This document shows positions 54,984-63,960 of a stretch of 64,000 bases of DNA, piece by piece. Under the pieces are notes generated by a model. The model was not told the DNA's origin, did no database searches, and saw only the letters and a program-made list of their open reading frames with translations. Positions within the stretch are counted from its first letter, which is position 1. Each line of letters opens with the position of its first letter. The stretch spans positions 248,001-312,000 of the forward strand of contig JARXAD010000013.1 in the NCBI GenBank assembly GCA_029866025.1, in the 5' to 3' direction. Source of the DNA: Vampirovibrionales bacterium. Its GTDB lineage: Bacteria; Cyanobacteriota; Vampirovibrionia; Vampirovibrionales; Vampirovibrionaceae. Both the position numbers and the translations under genes were made by a program.

Positions 54984-55470
54984 TTTAGGCATTGATCCGG
55001 GGTTGGGGCGCATTGGCTTTGGTTTGGTGGAAGTAGGCGTTGGTGGCAGCTTAACCTCCAATTGTTGGGGCATGCTCACCACGCCTAGCAACACGCCGGA
55101 TGCTGAACGGTTGCAAATACTCTACAACGATTTGGCGGATCTCATTGAAACCACGCGTCCTGATTGTGTGTCTCTGGAGCGGATTTTTTATTTTCAAAAT
55201 GCCACCACCATGGTGCCCGTTACCCAAGCCCGTGGCGTGATTGTGTTGCGTTTGGGGCAATTTAATCTGCCCTTTGGGGAATACACCCCCATGCAGGTGA
55301 AGCAAGCGGTTGCAGGCCACGGCAAGGCTAAAAAGCCAGAAGTGCAACAAACGGTGCAAAGTTTGCTGGGATTAGATAAACTGCCCCGACCCGATGACGC
55401 TGCCGATGGGCTAGCACTAGCTGTGTGCCATTACCTGCACACGCGATCAATGGGCTTGGCTGTTAGTTAA
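54976..55470 (+). CDS. ruvC: Holliday junction resolvase RuvC
   Basis: RuvC cuts four-way DNA junctions as a dimer. The 164 aa start at GTG 54976 (MRILGIDPGLGRIGFGLVE) 5 nt after AAGGAG; the GTG at 54970 lies inside that ribosome site. Catalytic acids are in ILGIDPG, SLERIFYFQN, and PRPDDAADGLALAVCHYL; VKQAVAGHGKAKKPEVQ is the DNA-binding loop. ruvA and ruvB are not adjacent. Its start overlaps that of the divergent lnt gene. Confidence 0.95.
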   Translation: MRILGIDPGLGRIGFGLVEVGVGGSLTSNCWGMLTTPSNTPDAERLQILYNDLADLIETTRPDCVSLERIFYFQNATTMVPVTQARGVIVLRLGQFNLPFGEYTPMQVKQAVAGHGKAKKPEVQQTVQSLLGLDKLPRPDDAADGLALAVCHYLHTRSMGLAVS

Positions 55471-55532
55471 TAGGGATTGCCTGACGCGTAACTTGCTTGT
55501 TCGCCTCTAGGGTAAATCTTCTGAAAAAGCGT

Positions 55533-56639
55533 CTATGGCCCCCAATGCAACACTGATTGCTCGGCCAAGCTGACGCTAACCGGCGGTAAAGTTTGGGCAG
55601 GACCGGTGAGGGTACAGCGGTAACCGAGCAAGCTATTCACTAATTGAACGCCTTTCAAAGTGCAGCCATCCAGTACAACGGAATCGCGAAGAGTGCTGTC
55701 GATTACCGTAGAGCTTGCACCCAAGCTGACGTTGGGGCCCAGTGTAACGTTGGAAAGATGGCAGCCATCGCCAATGGCCACGGGGCCGATAATGGTGCAA
55801 TTAGTCAATGAGGCATTCTCTCCCAATTGCACAAAGCCGCTCACGGTGTTGGAGGCGTCTAGTTCTGGTGTTAAATCCATTGATTTTCTGGCCAACGATG
55901 CCAGCACGGTTTGGTTGGCGCTTAACAGGTCATCTTTTTTTCCCGTATCCAGCCACCAACTGGTTTGTTGTTCAGAACGAACCGTGCTACCGCTGGTTAT
56001 CAGGTGTTGGATGGCGTCGGTAATTTCCAATTCTCCACGAGGACTGGGTTGAATGGCTTGGATGGCCGTAAAAATATTGGGCCGAAAGAGGTACACGCCT
56101 ACCAGTGCCAAGTTACTGGGGGGCTCTTTGGGCTTTTCTACCAAGCGGGTTACGTGGCCCGTCTCATCCAACACCGCCACCCCAAAGGAGGAGGGGTTGT
56201 CTACGGGCTTCAGCAAGATAGACGCGGAGATGCTGGACTGGCTAGAAAAATTATCGCACCATGGTTTTAAGTCGGCATCAATGAGGTTATCACCCAAATA
56301 CATCAAGAACGGGCTTTGCTGCAAATACGGTTCGGCAATCTTTACAGCATGGGCCAGCCCCGCTGGGGTCTCTTGTGGAATAAAGGTGAGGGCCACCTCG
56401 TCGTCTTGGGTCTCTAGCCATGCATACAATGATTGTTTAATGGCCTCGCCTGTTTCGGGGCTAATGATGATACCAATATCCGCCACTCCAGCGGATACGA
56501 TGGAATCCAATGCAAACCACAAGATGGGTCGATTGGCCACGGGCACCAGTTGCTTGGGCATAGCGTACGTTAGGGGTCGTAAGCGAGAGCCTGTACCGCC
56601 CGCCAGTACCAAGCCTTTTAAGGTTGTGGCTTCACTCAT
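55533..56639 (-). CDS. Glucose-1-phosphate thymidylyltransferase-like sugar nucleotidyltransferase (long form)
   Basis: This enzyme activates a sugar-1-phosphate as an NDP-sugar for envelope glycans. The 368 aa begin TLKGLVLAGGTGSRLRPLTY followed by the PKQLVPVANRPIL Lys motif, and include PFLMYLGDNLIDADLKPW (metal Asp), LVEKPKEPPSNLALVGVYLF and GELEITDAIQHLI. The C-terminal ~110 residues are hexapeptide repeats forming a left-handed beta-helix (TIIGPVAIGDGCHLSNVTLG), as in long RmlA/StrD proteins. ATG 56639 shares one base with the stop of the upstream glycosyltransferase. Other dTDP-sugar genes are absent here. Confidence 0.88.
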   Translation of the reverse strand: MSEATTLKGLVLAGGTGSRLRPLTYAMPKQLVPVANRPILWFALDSIVSAGVADIGIIISPETGEAIKQSLYAWLETQDDEVALTFIPQETPAGLAHAVKIAEPYLQQSPFLMYLGDNLIDADLKPWCDNFSSQSSISASILLKPVDNPSSFGVAVLDETGHVTRLVEKPKEPPSNLALVGVYLFRPNIFTAIQAIQPSPRGELEITDAIQHLITSGSTVRSEQQTSWWLDTGKKDDLLSANQTVLASLARKSMDLTPELDASNTVSGFVQLGENASLTNCTIIGPVAIGDGCHLSNVTLGPNVSLGASSTVIDSTLRDSVVLDGCTLKGVQLVNSLLGYRCTLTGPAQTLPPVSVSLAEQSVLHWGP

Positions 56640-57622
56640 CACATGGTCTCCAGAATGCTTTGAAAGGATTGGCTTGGGTTGAGAGTTTGGTTTAGGTTTT
56701 CGGGGCAAGGGCCCAGCCGCTGGTTCCAACCATCAGTTACGGCTTGCCAAAACACACGCGTGCGCTGCTGGCCCACTTCACCGAGCCGACGATTTTTGAG
56801 TGATTCCCGAATGCCGCGATAAATCGTATAAAGCCCCATTGAGACTTGTTGATGCCACGGCATGGACTGCCACCACAACGCCACGCGGTTTCTGTGGTAA
56901 TAGTAATGGGTACGTATGCTGGTTCGGCCAGTAGTGGCCCCTTCTTCGTGATAAACAATGGAGTTGGGTGCTACGTGGACCGGAAATCCGGCCCGTTGGG
57001 CCTTAACGCAATACGCAACGTCTTCCACGTATAAAAAAAATTCGTGGGGCAACAAACCGACAGTTTCCAGCACGGTGCGTGGAATCAACCAACTAGCACC
57101 ACTAATGGCATCAACGGAGAGTGGTTGCGTTGCCAATTCAGCGCGTTCGGCAGGGTATCCTCTCAACTGACCGGTCCAGTCATTCACGCGAATGCCCGCC
57201 TGTTGAAAGGTGCCGTCGGGGTAGCGCAACAACGAGCCCACAATACCGCCCGTTTGTTGAGAGGCTTCCACTAATGCCTTAAGCGCATTCGGATCGACGG
57301 TGGTGTCGTTGTTGAGAATCCAGACGGCGTCTACGCCATTGGCTAACAGCTGCTGAATGGCTAGATTATTGCCAGCACTGTAGCCCCCGTTGGTGGGCGA
57401 TTGAATAAAGGTAAAGTCTGGCAAAGAGTGATCGCCTTGCCAACGGGCAATGGTTTCGCCAGAGTCATCGCTAGAAGCGTTGTCCACCACCACAAGTTGC
57501 CATGCGTGGTAGTTGAGGTGTTTGAGGCTTTCCAAACACCTTCGGGTGGCTGTTGCATTGCTATAATTCAGCACCACCACGCCCACCGATACAGGTTGAG
57601 AAGGTGCCGTGGGTTGAGTCAC
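56639..57622 (-). CDS. Family 2 glycosyltransferase (rhamnosyltransferase-like)
   Basis: The 327 aa show the GT-A fold of GT2: VGVVVLNYSNATATRRCLES, QLVVVDNASSDDSGETIARW, VDAVWILNNDTTVDPNALKA with the DxD-like NND, SGASWLIPRTVLETVGLLPH and LYVEDVAYCVKAQRAGFPV (acceptor-site ED). No membrane anchor is evident apart from amphipathic C-terminal helices. Translation is coupled to the nucleotidyltransferase gene (TGATG overlap), consistent with O-antigen or other surface glycan synthesis. The sugar specificity cannot be told. Confidence 0.88.
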   Translation of the reverse strand: MTQPTAPSQPVSVGVVVLNYSNATATRRCLESLKHLNYHAWQLVVVDNASSDDSGETIARWQGDHSLPDFTFIQSPTNGGYSAGNNLAIQQLLANGVDAVWILNNDTTVDPNALKALVEASQQTGGIVGSLLRYPDGTFQQAGIRVNDWTGQLRGYPAERAELATQPLSVDAISGASWLIPRTVLETVGLLPHEFFLYVEDVAYCVKAQRAGFPVHVAPNSIVYHEEGATTGRTSIRTHYYYHRNRVALWWQSMPWHQQVSMGLYTIYRGIRESLKNRRLGEVGQQRTRVFWQAVTDGWNQRLGPCPENLNQTLNPSQSFQSILETM

Positions 57623-57654
57623 AAATAAAGCCTCGAGGGTTAATTAAAGGCCGT

Positions 57655-57876
57655 TTAAGGGTTAATGGCTTGCTGTAAGGCGGTTACTAATGCATCGCCA
57701 TCCACTTGATTGACGCGGGCACTGGCCAACAGGGTTTCGTGCTTCAGGGCTTCGTAGTTGGTGTGCATGCCAAATTTCTCAAACACGGCTTGGGTGGCAG
57801 GCCACTGGGCCACAATGTCGGGAATACTGGCTTCCGATAACGTTCCGGGAGTGATAGTAGTGGAGGAGAGCATCAT
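57655..57876 (-). CDS. Small DUF1858-like protein
   Basis: The 73-aa product ISDIVAQWP-like segment (ASIPDIVAQWPATQAVFEKF, then GMHTNYEALKHETLLASARV) fits DUF1858, the short helical domain also found at the start of di-iron repair proteins (ScdA/RIC). ATG 57876 is preceded by AAAGG 6-7 nt upstream; the longer frame to 57999 overlaps the radA end. It lies in the radA-to-glycosyltransferase gene string. The family usually has a CxxC or Cys near the Gly-His turn; here that Cys is replaced (GMH). Its role is unknown. Confidence 0.7.
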   Translation of the reverse strand: MMLSSTTITPGTLSEASIPDIVAQWPATQAVFEKFGMHTNYEALKHETLLASARVNQVDGDALVTALQQAINP

Positions 57877-57923
57877 AAAAAACCTTTGCGGGTAGTAGTA
57901 GAAATACTTCGTTATTATACGCG

Positions 57924-59411
57924 CTATAAATCGGTAGATTTGTGTGCCGATGAAAAACACAATGGCAAGGCCGCCAGTAAGGTATCGACTTCGGCGCATT
58001 GGATGGAGGAAATATCGGCGGTGCCTTTTTTAGGCGACACCGATTTGGGAACCACGGCTTTGGCAAAACCCAGTTGCGATACTTCTTTTAATCGCAGCGG
58101 GAGCTGGCGGATGGGGCGGACTTCGCCCGTGAGGCCCACTTCACCCAAAATCACGGTGCCGGCATTTACGGGTCGGTCTCGCAAGCTAGAGACAATGGCG
58201 ACGGCCATAGCCAGTTCCGTGGCGGGGTCATCCAAACTTAGGCCGCCTACAACGTTTAAATACACATCTTGGCGCGATAAATCCAAGCCCAAGCGGCGCT
58301 CCAGCACCGCAATCAGCTTGTGAAGGCGGTTTAAGTCCACGCCTGTGGCTAGCCTGCGGGGTACGCTGTAGCTGCTGGTGCCTACCAATGCTTGGATTTC
58401 CACCAACAAGGGTCGAGTGCCTTCCAAGGTAGCGGTGATCACGCTGCCACTTTGTTGTCCTGCCACCGCATCACTCACAAACAAGGCGCTGGGGTTGGTC
58501 ACTTCCCGCAGGCCGTCGCCTTCCATTTCAAACACGCCTACTTCTTGGGTATTACCAAAGCGATTTTTAACGGCCCGCACTAAGCGAAGGTGGCGATATC
58601 GGTCGCCTTCCACGTACAGCACAGTGTCTACCAAATGCTCTAGTACTTTGGGGCCCGATAACTGGCCTTCTTTGGTGACATGGCCAATGAGAATGACGGG
58701 AATCCCTAGCCCCTTGGCCACGGGCATCAAGCCCGCAGCGCACGCCTTAATTTGAGACAAACTACCGGGCGGGCTGGCGGCATCGCCAGAAGACAAGGAT
58801 TGGATGCTATCCACAATAACCAACGCCGGCTGCTGTTGGTGAATAATTTGCAACAAAGGCTCTAAGGCTGTTTGGGTAGTGAGAGTAATGGCATCGGGCA
58901 AGGCAGCGCCTTCGGGCAACAAGCGTTCGGCGCGTTGACGGATTTGCGCCGGAGATTCTTCTCCCGCCACGTATAGCAAGGTGGGGGATTTCCCAGACTG
59001 CATAGCGTTGTGTTGCCATTGTTTGGATTGCGCAAGGCGCAATGCCATTTGCAGCATCAGGGTGGATTTTCCAATCCCCGGATCGCCGCCTAGTAAAATA
59101 TAGGAGCCGGGCATCAAACCACCGCCCAGCACACGGTCCAGCTCAGGCCAACCCGTCTCTTGCCGGTTGTGAGATTCGGACACCACCTGAGACAAGGGCA
59201 GGGGAACCGACGGTGGTGTGCCTAAGCCGAGTAGTTCGTGGTGCAAGGTTTGGGTAGCATTGCCAGCCGCTTCTGTCACGTGGGTGGTGGCTTCGATAGT
59301 GCCCCAGCCTTGGCAATTGGGACATTTGCCCATGTTTGCAGCGGCAACATAACCGCACGCCACGCATTCGTAGTGGGTTTTGGCTTTTTTAGTTTTTGTT
59401 ACAGTCGCCAC
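57924..59411 (-). CDS. radA: DNA repair protein RadA
   Basis: RadA is a RecA-like helicase that extends branches during recombination. The 495 aa contain a four-Cys zinc finger (YECVACGYVAAANMGKCPNC), Walker A YILLGGDPGIGKSTLMLQ, VIVDSIQSLSSGDAASPPGS (Walker B), the RadA-specific KNRFG (LVRAVKNRFGNTQEVGVFEM) and a Lon-like C-terminal domain (YLNVVGGLSLDDPATELAMA). It is the first gene of a string with DUF1858-like, glycosyltransferase and nucleotidyltransferase genes. Confidence 0.96.
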   Translation of the reverse strand: MATVTKTKKAKTHYECVACGYVAAANMGKCPNCQGWGTIEATTHVTEAAGNATQTLHHELLGLGTPPSVPLPLSQVVSESHNRQETGWPELDRVLGGGLMPGSYILLGGDPGIGKSTLMLQMALRLAQSKQWQHNAMQSGKSPTLLYVAGEESPAQIRQRAERLLPEGAALPDAITLTTQTALEPLLQIIHQQQPALVIVDSIQSLSSGDAASPPGSLSQIKACAAGLMPVAKGLGIPVILIGHVTKEGQLSGPKVLEHLVDTVLYVEGDRYRHLRLVRAVKNRFGNTQEVGVFEMEGDGLREVTNPSALFVSDAVAGQQSGSVITATLEGTRPLLVEIQALVGTSSYSVPRRLATGVDLNRLHKLIAVLERRLGLDLSRQDVYLNVVGGLSLDDPATELAMAVAIVSSLRDRPVNAGTVILGEVGLTGEVRPIRQLPLRLKEVSQLGFAKAVVPKSVSPKKGTADISSIQCAEVDTLLAALPLCFSSAHKSTDL

Positions 59412-59486
59412 GCATCACTCCTTTACCCCGTATTTGTTACTAATGTTTATTGTGTCACGAGGGGATGATGCTGTGAAAGAGGCCTC

Positions 59487-59732
59487 TTAGCCGAACACAT
59501 CTAATCGGGTGCCCACAATACTGCCTCTAAAATACATCCCTGTTTGACCAATGGCGTTTACTTTGTTGCCAACATACGGCTGAATATTGTGATTAATAAT
59601 GCGGTCATTCGACGGGGCTGAAGCTGTTGTTGGCTGCATGCCATTTCCAAAGCCAATGGCAGGGTATTTGCTGCAGGCTGCCATACGAGGGGTGCTCATG
59701 GAAGAAGAGAATCGTGCAAGTGGGCTGACCAT
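59487..59732 (-). CDS. Small hypothetical protein
   Basis: I do not recognise this 81-aa protein. It is Ser/Pro/Asn-rich in the first half (YPAIGFGNGMQPTT) and ends TGMYFRGSIVGTRLDVFG, a compact hydrophobic C-terminus that looks conserved rather than random. AIGFGNG recalls the FG-type motifs of other lineage-specific proteins here. No strong ribosome site was found; a start at residue 12 (MSTPRMAACS) is possible. Confidence 0.4.
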   Translation of the reverse strand: MVSPLARFSSSMSTPRMAACSKYPAIGFGNGMQPTTASAPSNDRIINHNIQPYVGNKVNAIGQTGMYFRGSIVGTRLDVFG

Positions 59733-59861
59733 GATGGAAGACCTTAAAACTTGACCGAACGCCGATAGAATGAAGACAGCGATCGTGACTTTCTTATAGC
59801 ACGGGTACCCGAGGGGAACAATGGCCGCATGGCCTCGCCCAAACGTCCTCAGGTAGTGTAC

Positions 59862-60911
59862 TTACAACACTCGCTGGGTGGTTTGAAAATGAGTTTTGGC
59901 CACGCGGTGCAGTACCTCGGGGCCGTGTAATAAGACGAGCTTTTTTGCCGCCAGTTCCACGCCACTACCGGCGCCTTTGGGTAAGGTCATGCCCACCTGT
60001 TGGCTTAAATCGGCCATGGCTTGAATAAAGGCCGCACGAGCCATGACGCTGGCGGCTGCCACCGCGGGGATGGCCTCTGCTTTAGGGATTTCAATAAGGG
60101 TTTCGCCGTGTTTGCCAAAGGCAGGGCACACTTGGGCAATGGTTTTTTCCACAATGGTGTTGGCAGCAAAGCGATCCACCACCCAGGTGGTACACTCTGG
60201 ATTTTCTTGCCATAAGCGGCTCAGTACCTCGGCATGGCTGCGCGCCATGAGGTGATTAAGGCTTTCTCCCTTGCGTTTACCGGCGGCAATGGCATCGTTA
60301 TACACCGTGTTTTCCCACAGCTTAATCACCACACCCTTGGGGCCCAAGGTTTGTTGAATGGCGTTGGCCAGGGGAATGATTTGAGCATCTGTCAGGGTTT
60401 TGCAATCGCGCACGCCCAGTTTGGCCAAGGCGTTTTGCTCTTCCTCGGTTCGATACGCGACCCCTGCCACCACTAAGGGGCCAAAGTAGTCGCCCTTGCC
60501 GCTTTCATCACTGCCACAGTAAGGGGTCACAAAACCTCTTAATAATGCATCGGCATTAGGAGAAAGTATGTTGCCTGATTTTTTAGAAGCCACAGGCGAT
60601 GTAAGTGATAAAGGTGCCTTCGCCACCTCGCCGAGGGCTGTTTGGAGGCAGGTGAGGGCGTCGTCGTTGCTGGCTTCCACGTACAGGGTACCGTTGGTGT
60701 AAAACTTCACGCGCAAGGTGGCACTGCCACTGGGTAGCTCACCTTGTCCTTCCAGCCGCCAGTGGCAGGACTGCTCATCGCCGCGCTTCCAGCGCCAGGT
60801 GGCCAAGGGGTTACCGGCTTGGGGGGATTTATCGGCATTGCGCCCCACCACCCCGTTGTAAAGGGTTCCAGGACCTTGGGTGCATTTGGTTTTCCAGCGG
60901 GCAGGGGGCAT
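59862..60911 (-). CDS. rnhC: Ribonuclease HIII
   Basis: Removes RNA from RNA-DNA hybrids. In the 349 aa, the N-terminal ~110 residues correspond to the substrate-binding domain (SATLRVKFYTNGTLYVEASN). The catalytic domain begins YCGSDESGKGDYFGPLVVAG (Asp-Glu metal site with the HIII-type GKGDYFGP), continues LGVRDCKTLTDAQIIPLANA, HAEVLSRLWQ and VVDRFAANTIVEKTI (third acid) and ends ELAAKKLVLLHGPEVLHRVA. The GKGD variant and N-domain separate it from RNase HII. ATG 60911 is preferred to the in-frame GTG 60914. Confidence 0.93.
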   Translation of the reverse strand: MPPARWKTKCTQGPGTLYNGVVGRNADKSPQAGNPLATWRWKRGDEQSCHWRLEGQGELPSGSATLRVKFYTNGTLYVEASNDDALTCLQTALGEVAKAPLSLTSPVASKKSGNILSPNADALLRGFVTPYCGSDESGKGDYFGPLVVAGVAYRTEEEQNALAKLGVRDCKTLTDAQIIPLANAIQQTLGPKGVVIKLWENTVYNDAIAAGKRKGESLNHLMARSHAEVLSRLWQENPECTTWVVDRFAANTIVEKTIAQVCPAFGKHGETLIEIPKAEAIPAVAAASVMARAAFIQAMADLSQQVGMTLPKGAGSGVELAAKKLVLLHGPEVLHRVAKTHFQTTQRVL

Positions 60912-61149
60912 CACACTCTATCCATTCAATAAATCACAATACTTATTCGTTAAAACTTAAGGGGCAAAACTGAAGGGTTAACCCATGGAGATCCTCCACC
61001 CAACCGAGGCACAATGGAGGGCCGCAAGGCTATGGTAACAGAGTTGGACTGCAAGCAGTCTTCATAAAGAGACTTCCGTAGTCACAGCCGACCCAATCAC
61101 AGCATCCTGGAAGTGTTTAGAGAGAGAACACACCACCCTGCCAGTTTTT
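60912..61149. other. 238-nt gap upstream of the flagellar genes
   Basis: Contains GACTGC-AA-GCAGTC (about 61055-61068), a short perfect hairpin, and a 17-codon open frame from ATG 60985. Neither is convincing as a riboswitch or gene. No sigma-28-type promoter (TAAA then GCCGATAA) was found. Confidence 0.35.
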
Positions 61150-61671
61150 ATGGCATGGCAGGGACAGAATGTGTGGTGTACCCCCCTTGGCTTGGAGATT
61201 ATTCGCATCGCTCCTCGATTTCAGTTTCGATTAGACAACGTGCTAGACCTGCGCACCCGAGAACTGGACGAAGCCCAGCAGTTGTTGGCTGCCGAACAGC
61301 AAAAGCATGCCTTTTTGCGCCGTGGTGTGATGGAGCTGGAAGAGCAAATTAGCGAATTGCACCGAGCCCCCAATGAAGCAGGCTTTAACCCTGCCGAAGC
61401 ACGCCAACGCCAAGGGTACATTCACAGCTTGCGGCTGGAACAACAGCGACGGTTTCAGGAAATTAACAAGCAGCAAGAAATTTTGAACCAATATCAGTCG
61501 GTAGTTACCGAACGCCACCAAAAACAACAAACCCTCGAAAAACTGAAAGAAAAGCAGCAAGTGGCCTTTAACAAACATCAAGATTATTTAGAGCAAGAAC
61601 AGCTGGAAGAAATTGCTCTACGGTTGTACCGAAACAACCAAGCCGATGGCAGCCGTTTAATGGGGCTGTAA
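61150..61671 (+). CDS. fliJ: Flagellar export chaperone FliJ
   Basis: FliJ is a coiled-coil stalk that couples the flagellar export ATPase FliI to the export gate. The conserved N-terminal pattern is PRFQFRLDNVLDLRTRELDE, followed by a long Gln/Glu-rich coiled coil (QQLLAAEQQKHAFLRRGVME, LRLEQQRRFQEINKQQEILN) and EEIALRLYRNNQADG. As drawn, the 173 aa exceed the usual ~147 because of ~20 residues before PRFQF; the true start may lie near 61189-61200, where GGAG occurs. It precedes fliK by 60 nt. fliI would be expected upstream but is not here. Confidence 0.82.
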   Translation: MAWQGQNVWCTPLGLEIIRIAPRFQFRLDNVLDLRTRELDEAQQLLAAEQQKHAFLRRGVMELEEQISELHRAPNEAGFNPAEARQRQGYIHSLRLEQQRRFQEINKQQEILNQYQSVVTERHQKQQTLEKLKEKQQVAFNKHQDYLEQEQLEEIALRLYRNNQADGSRLMGL

Positions 61672-61731
61672 TTCTGTCATCGTCGGTTGTTTTACTTCTC
61701 ATTCCCCCGCTTCTTCTGCAAAGGTATTTTC

Positions 61732-63957
61732 ATGTCGGTGGTTGGATTGTTACAGAAAATGATGGCTCCCTTAACAGGGCAGTCGTCCACCAAGGCCGCT
61801 GGCGGCGATGAGGCGCTGAGTGGAGGCAATGCCTTTGATGCGTTGTTGTCTCAGCAATTAACGGGGGCGTCCATGGCAGCTGCTTCATTCGAACCCTTGC
61901 CCAATGATGAGGCGATTTCTGAAACCTTTTCTGAAACCATGATGAGTGATGCATCAATAGAAGAAGTCACCCCCGAAGAGTCCTTTACACTCTCTGTCAG
62001 TCAAGAACCATTGTCTTTTTTGGTGCCTTTACCGGCGGGTTCTTTGGACACCCAGGCAACCGTGTTTGATGGCAGTTCGGTATTATCCTACCAAACTGTC
62101 ACGGATGAAACCTCGGCCAACCCAATGGAAGAATCCACGCCGTTGCCGTTGGTGTTGTTAGCTACTACGCCGTTGCTTCCTCATGGCATGGGAACCAGCT
62201 ACGTTACTCGCTCCACCAAAATGATGGGTGAGCGCACCCGTGAGCAGGATTTTTCTGTAAATAGCATTGAGACCAGCCTAGAAGAAACCACGATGCCAGA
62301 AAACGATGCACCGCAGAGTGTGTCCGTAAATTCAACACCAGAAATGATGGCATCGTCTGGCCAACCCTCGAGTAGCGACTCGTTATCAACAGAGTTCATG
62401 GAGAACGTGAAAGAACGGAATGTAAAGGACAAAATCGACAAGGATGAGAACACGGTTGCTGACGCTATGCCATCCATGGGTGTGTCATCTGATAACACAC
62501 TTCAATCTGCCGTATTGGTCACGAGTAACCCTGCAAACATTTCTAGCAATGAGGCCAATACCATGGCAGCCATTGCTGCCCAGCAAGGTGTTGCGAATGC
62601 CATGCCCATGATTCAATCGGCAGAGAGTGTTAAGCCCAACCGCACTCAAGAAGAGTCCCAAGGCGCTTTGGCGGTCTCGTCTTTGCCTTCGGCCTCCACC
62701 GAGACCGCTTCTAAGCTCTTGTTGCCACCCGCACCGATAGAAACCAAGCCCGCTGTTGTGGAACACGAGCCTCCTCAGCCCTTTGTGATACCCATGGTGG
62801 GTGACCCTATGAACCCCCCTGTATTAATTGATGCATCGGATAAAGAAGGGGGTAAAGAATCTCTAATGCGTCAAGGTTCGGTGGGTGCTCCAACGTCAGA
62901 GCAAACCATGGCCTTAGCAGAATCGGTGTCGTTGGAGGCGTCTCCCCCGCGCTCTGATGCGGTAGGCGTGCGACGATTGTTGGATAGCCGTGGAACCTTT
63001 GAAATGACCAACGTTATGGGTTCATCCTCTCGTGACAAACATTGGGGTGGCGAGTCCATGACTGTTCAGAATCATGGGCAAACGAGCAATTCCCCAAGTT
63101 TGGTCGTAGGAAAACCTCTAACCGTCACAGACATCACAGGTGGCATTGCAGCGGTAAACGTTTCAATGGCTGGAGCCTCTGGTGCTGCTTTTAGCGAAGC
63201 CCGTGGTGATCAGCCGACTGACGATATCGGTATAAATACCATGGGGGCCATGAGTTCTTCTCAAGGGGTATTGGGCGGTTTTTCGCCTTTGTCAGACGTG
63301 GCCAAAAATGTAGTGTCTCAAGTAGTGGATGGAACGGTACAGGCCCATTTGGATAGTCCCACGCCGGCCCGTCCCACACAAGTCAGTTTGATTTTAAATC
63401 CAGAGCATTTGGGAAGCGTGCGGGTACAGTTAACAGCCAATCCACCCGGTGGCCCTGATGCAGGAGCCATTCAGGCGCGCTTTATTGTGTCCACGCCAGA
63501 AGCCCAAACGTTGCTTACCCAACAGTTGGAGTCTTTAAGCCACCGACTCGAATCTCAAAACGTCAAGCTGGATCGTATCCACATTATTTTGGCTCCCGAC
63601 GGTGTCAGTGCCTCTCAAAGCAGTAGCAGTTCTACCGGCAGTGGCTTGTTTCAATCGGGCGATCAATCGGCACAATCGGGCAGCCAAGGAAATAACCCAG
63701 GTTCTCAGCAAGGTCCGTCGTATCAAGAACAAGCGGATCGTCAGCAATGGTTCCAACAATTGGCGGGTGGCTTTCAGGGGCAAGGGCACCCGAATCATTC
63801 GGGGAATCCTCATTCCTTATACGCCTCTCCACCAAAAGGCTTATCCCCCTCTGGCATCCCCTTAATAGAGGGGGGTCAAAGGGCTCAAAGTCCATCATCA
63901 GGCGGAGTCGATCACCGCATTGCATCGGGTACAACAAACATAAGCCTACTGATTTAA
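61732..63957 (+). CDS. fliK: Flagellar hook-length control protein FliK
   Basis: FliK measures the hook and switches the export apparatus to filament proteins. The 741-aa product has a long Ser/Thr/Met/Pro-rich, low-structure N-terminal part and the family C-terminal Flg_hook domain near residues 540-640 (TQVSLILNPEHLGSVRVQLT, then IQARFIVSTPEAQTLLTQQL and NVKLDRIHIIL). The last ~90 residues are Gln/Ser/Gly-rich. It is longer than enteric FliK (~400), which could reflect a longer ruler. ATG 61732 follows AAAGG at 8 nt; the frame is open to 61687. Same operon as fliJ. Confidence 0.88.
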   Translation: MSVVGLLQKMMAPLTGQSSTKAAGGDEALSGGNAFDALLSQQLTGASMAAASFEPLPNDEAISETFSETMMSDASIEEVTPEESFTLSVSQEPLSFLVPLPAGSLDTQATVFDGSSVLSYQTVTDETSANPMEESTPLPLVLLATTPLLPHGMGTSYVTRSTKMMGERTREQDFSVNSIETSLEETTMPENDAPQSVSVNSTPEMMASSGQPSSSDSLSTEFMENVKERNVKDKIDKDENTVADAMPSMGVSSDNTLQSAVLVTSNPANISSNEANTMAAIAAQQGVANAMPMIQSAESVKPNRTQEESQGALAVSSLPSASTETASKLLLPPAPIETKPAVVEHEPPQPFVIPMVGDPMNPPVLIDASDKEGGKESLMRQGSVGAPTSEQTMALAESVSLEASPPRSDAVGVRRLLDSRGTFEMTNVMGSSSRDKHWGGESMTVQNHGQTSNSPSLVVGKPLTVTDITGGIAAVNVSMAGASGAAFSEARGDQPTDDIGINTMGAMSSSQGVLGGFSPLSDVAKNVVSQVVDGTVQAHLDSPTPARPTQVSLILNPEHLGSVRVQLTANPPGGPDAGAIQARFIVSTPEAQTLLTQQLESLSHRLESQNVKLDRIHIILAPDGVSASQSSSSSTGSGLFQSGDQSAQSGSQGNNPGSQQGPSYQEQADRQQWFQQLAGGFQGQGHPNHSGNPHSLYASPPKGLSPSGIPLIEGGQRAQSPSSGGVDHRIASGTTNISLLI

Positions 63958-63960
63958 CCA

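Noticed and set aside
53295-55094. Longer lnt reading frame starting at 55094
   Set aside because: The extra N-terminus overlaps ruvC by over 100 nt and is Pro/Thr-rich without family similarity.
60985-61149. Possible c-di-GMP riboswitch before fliJ
   Set aside because: GGCCGCAAGGCTA looks superficially like part of a GEMM aptamer, but the required tetraloop, receptor and upstream GGGCAAACC-type segment are absent.
61113-61352. Overlapping 79-codon frame at the start of fliJ
   Set aside because: It is a shadow frame of fliJ, lacking homology and overlapping most of the conserved N-terminus.
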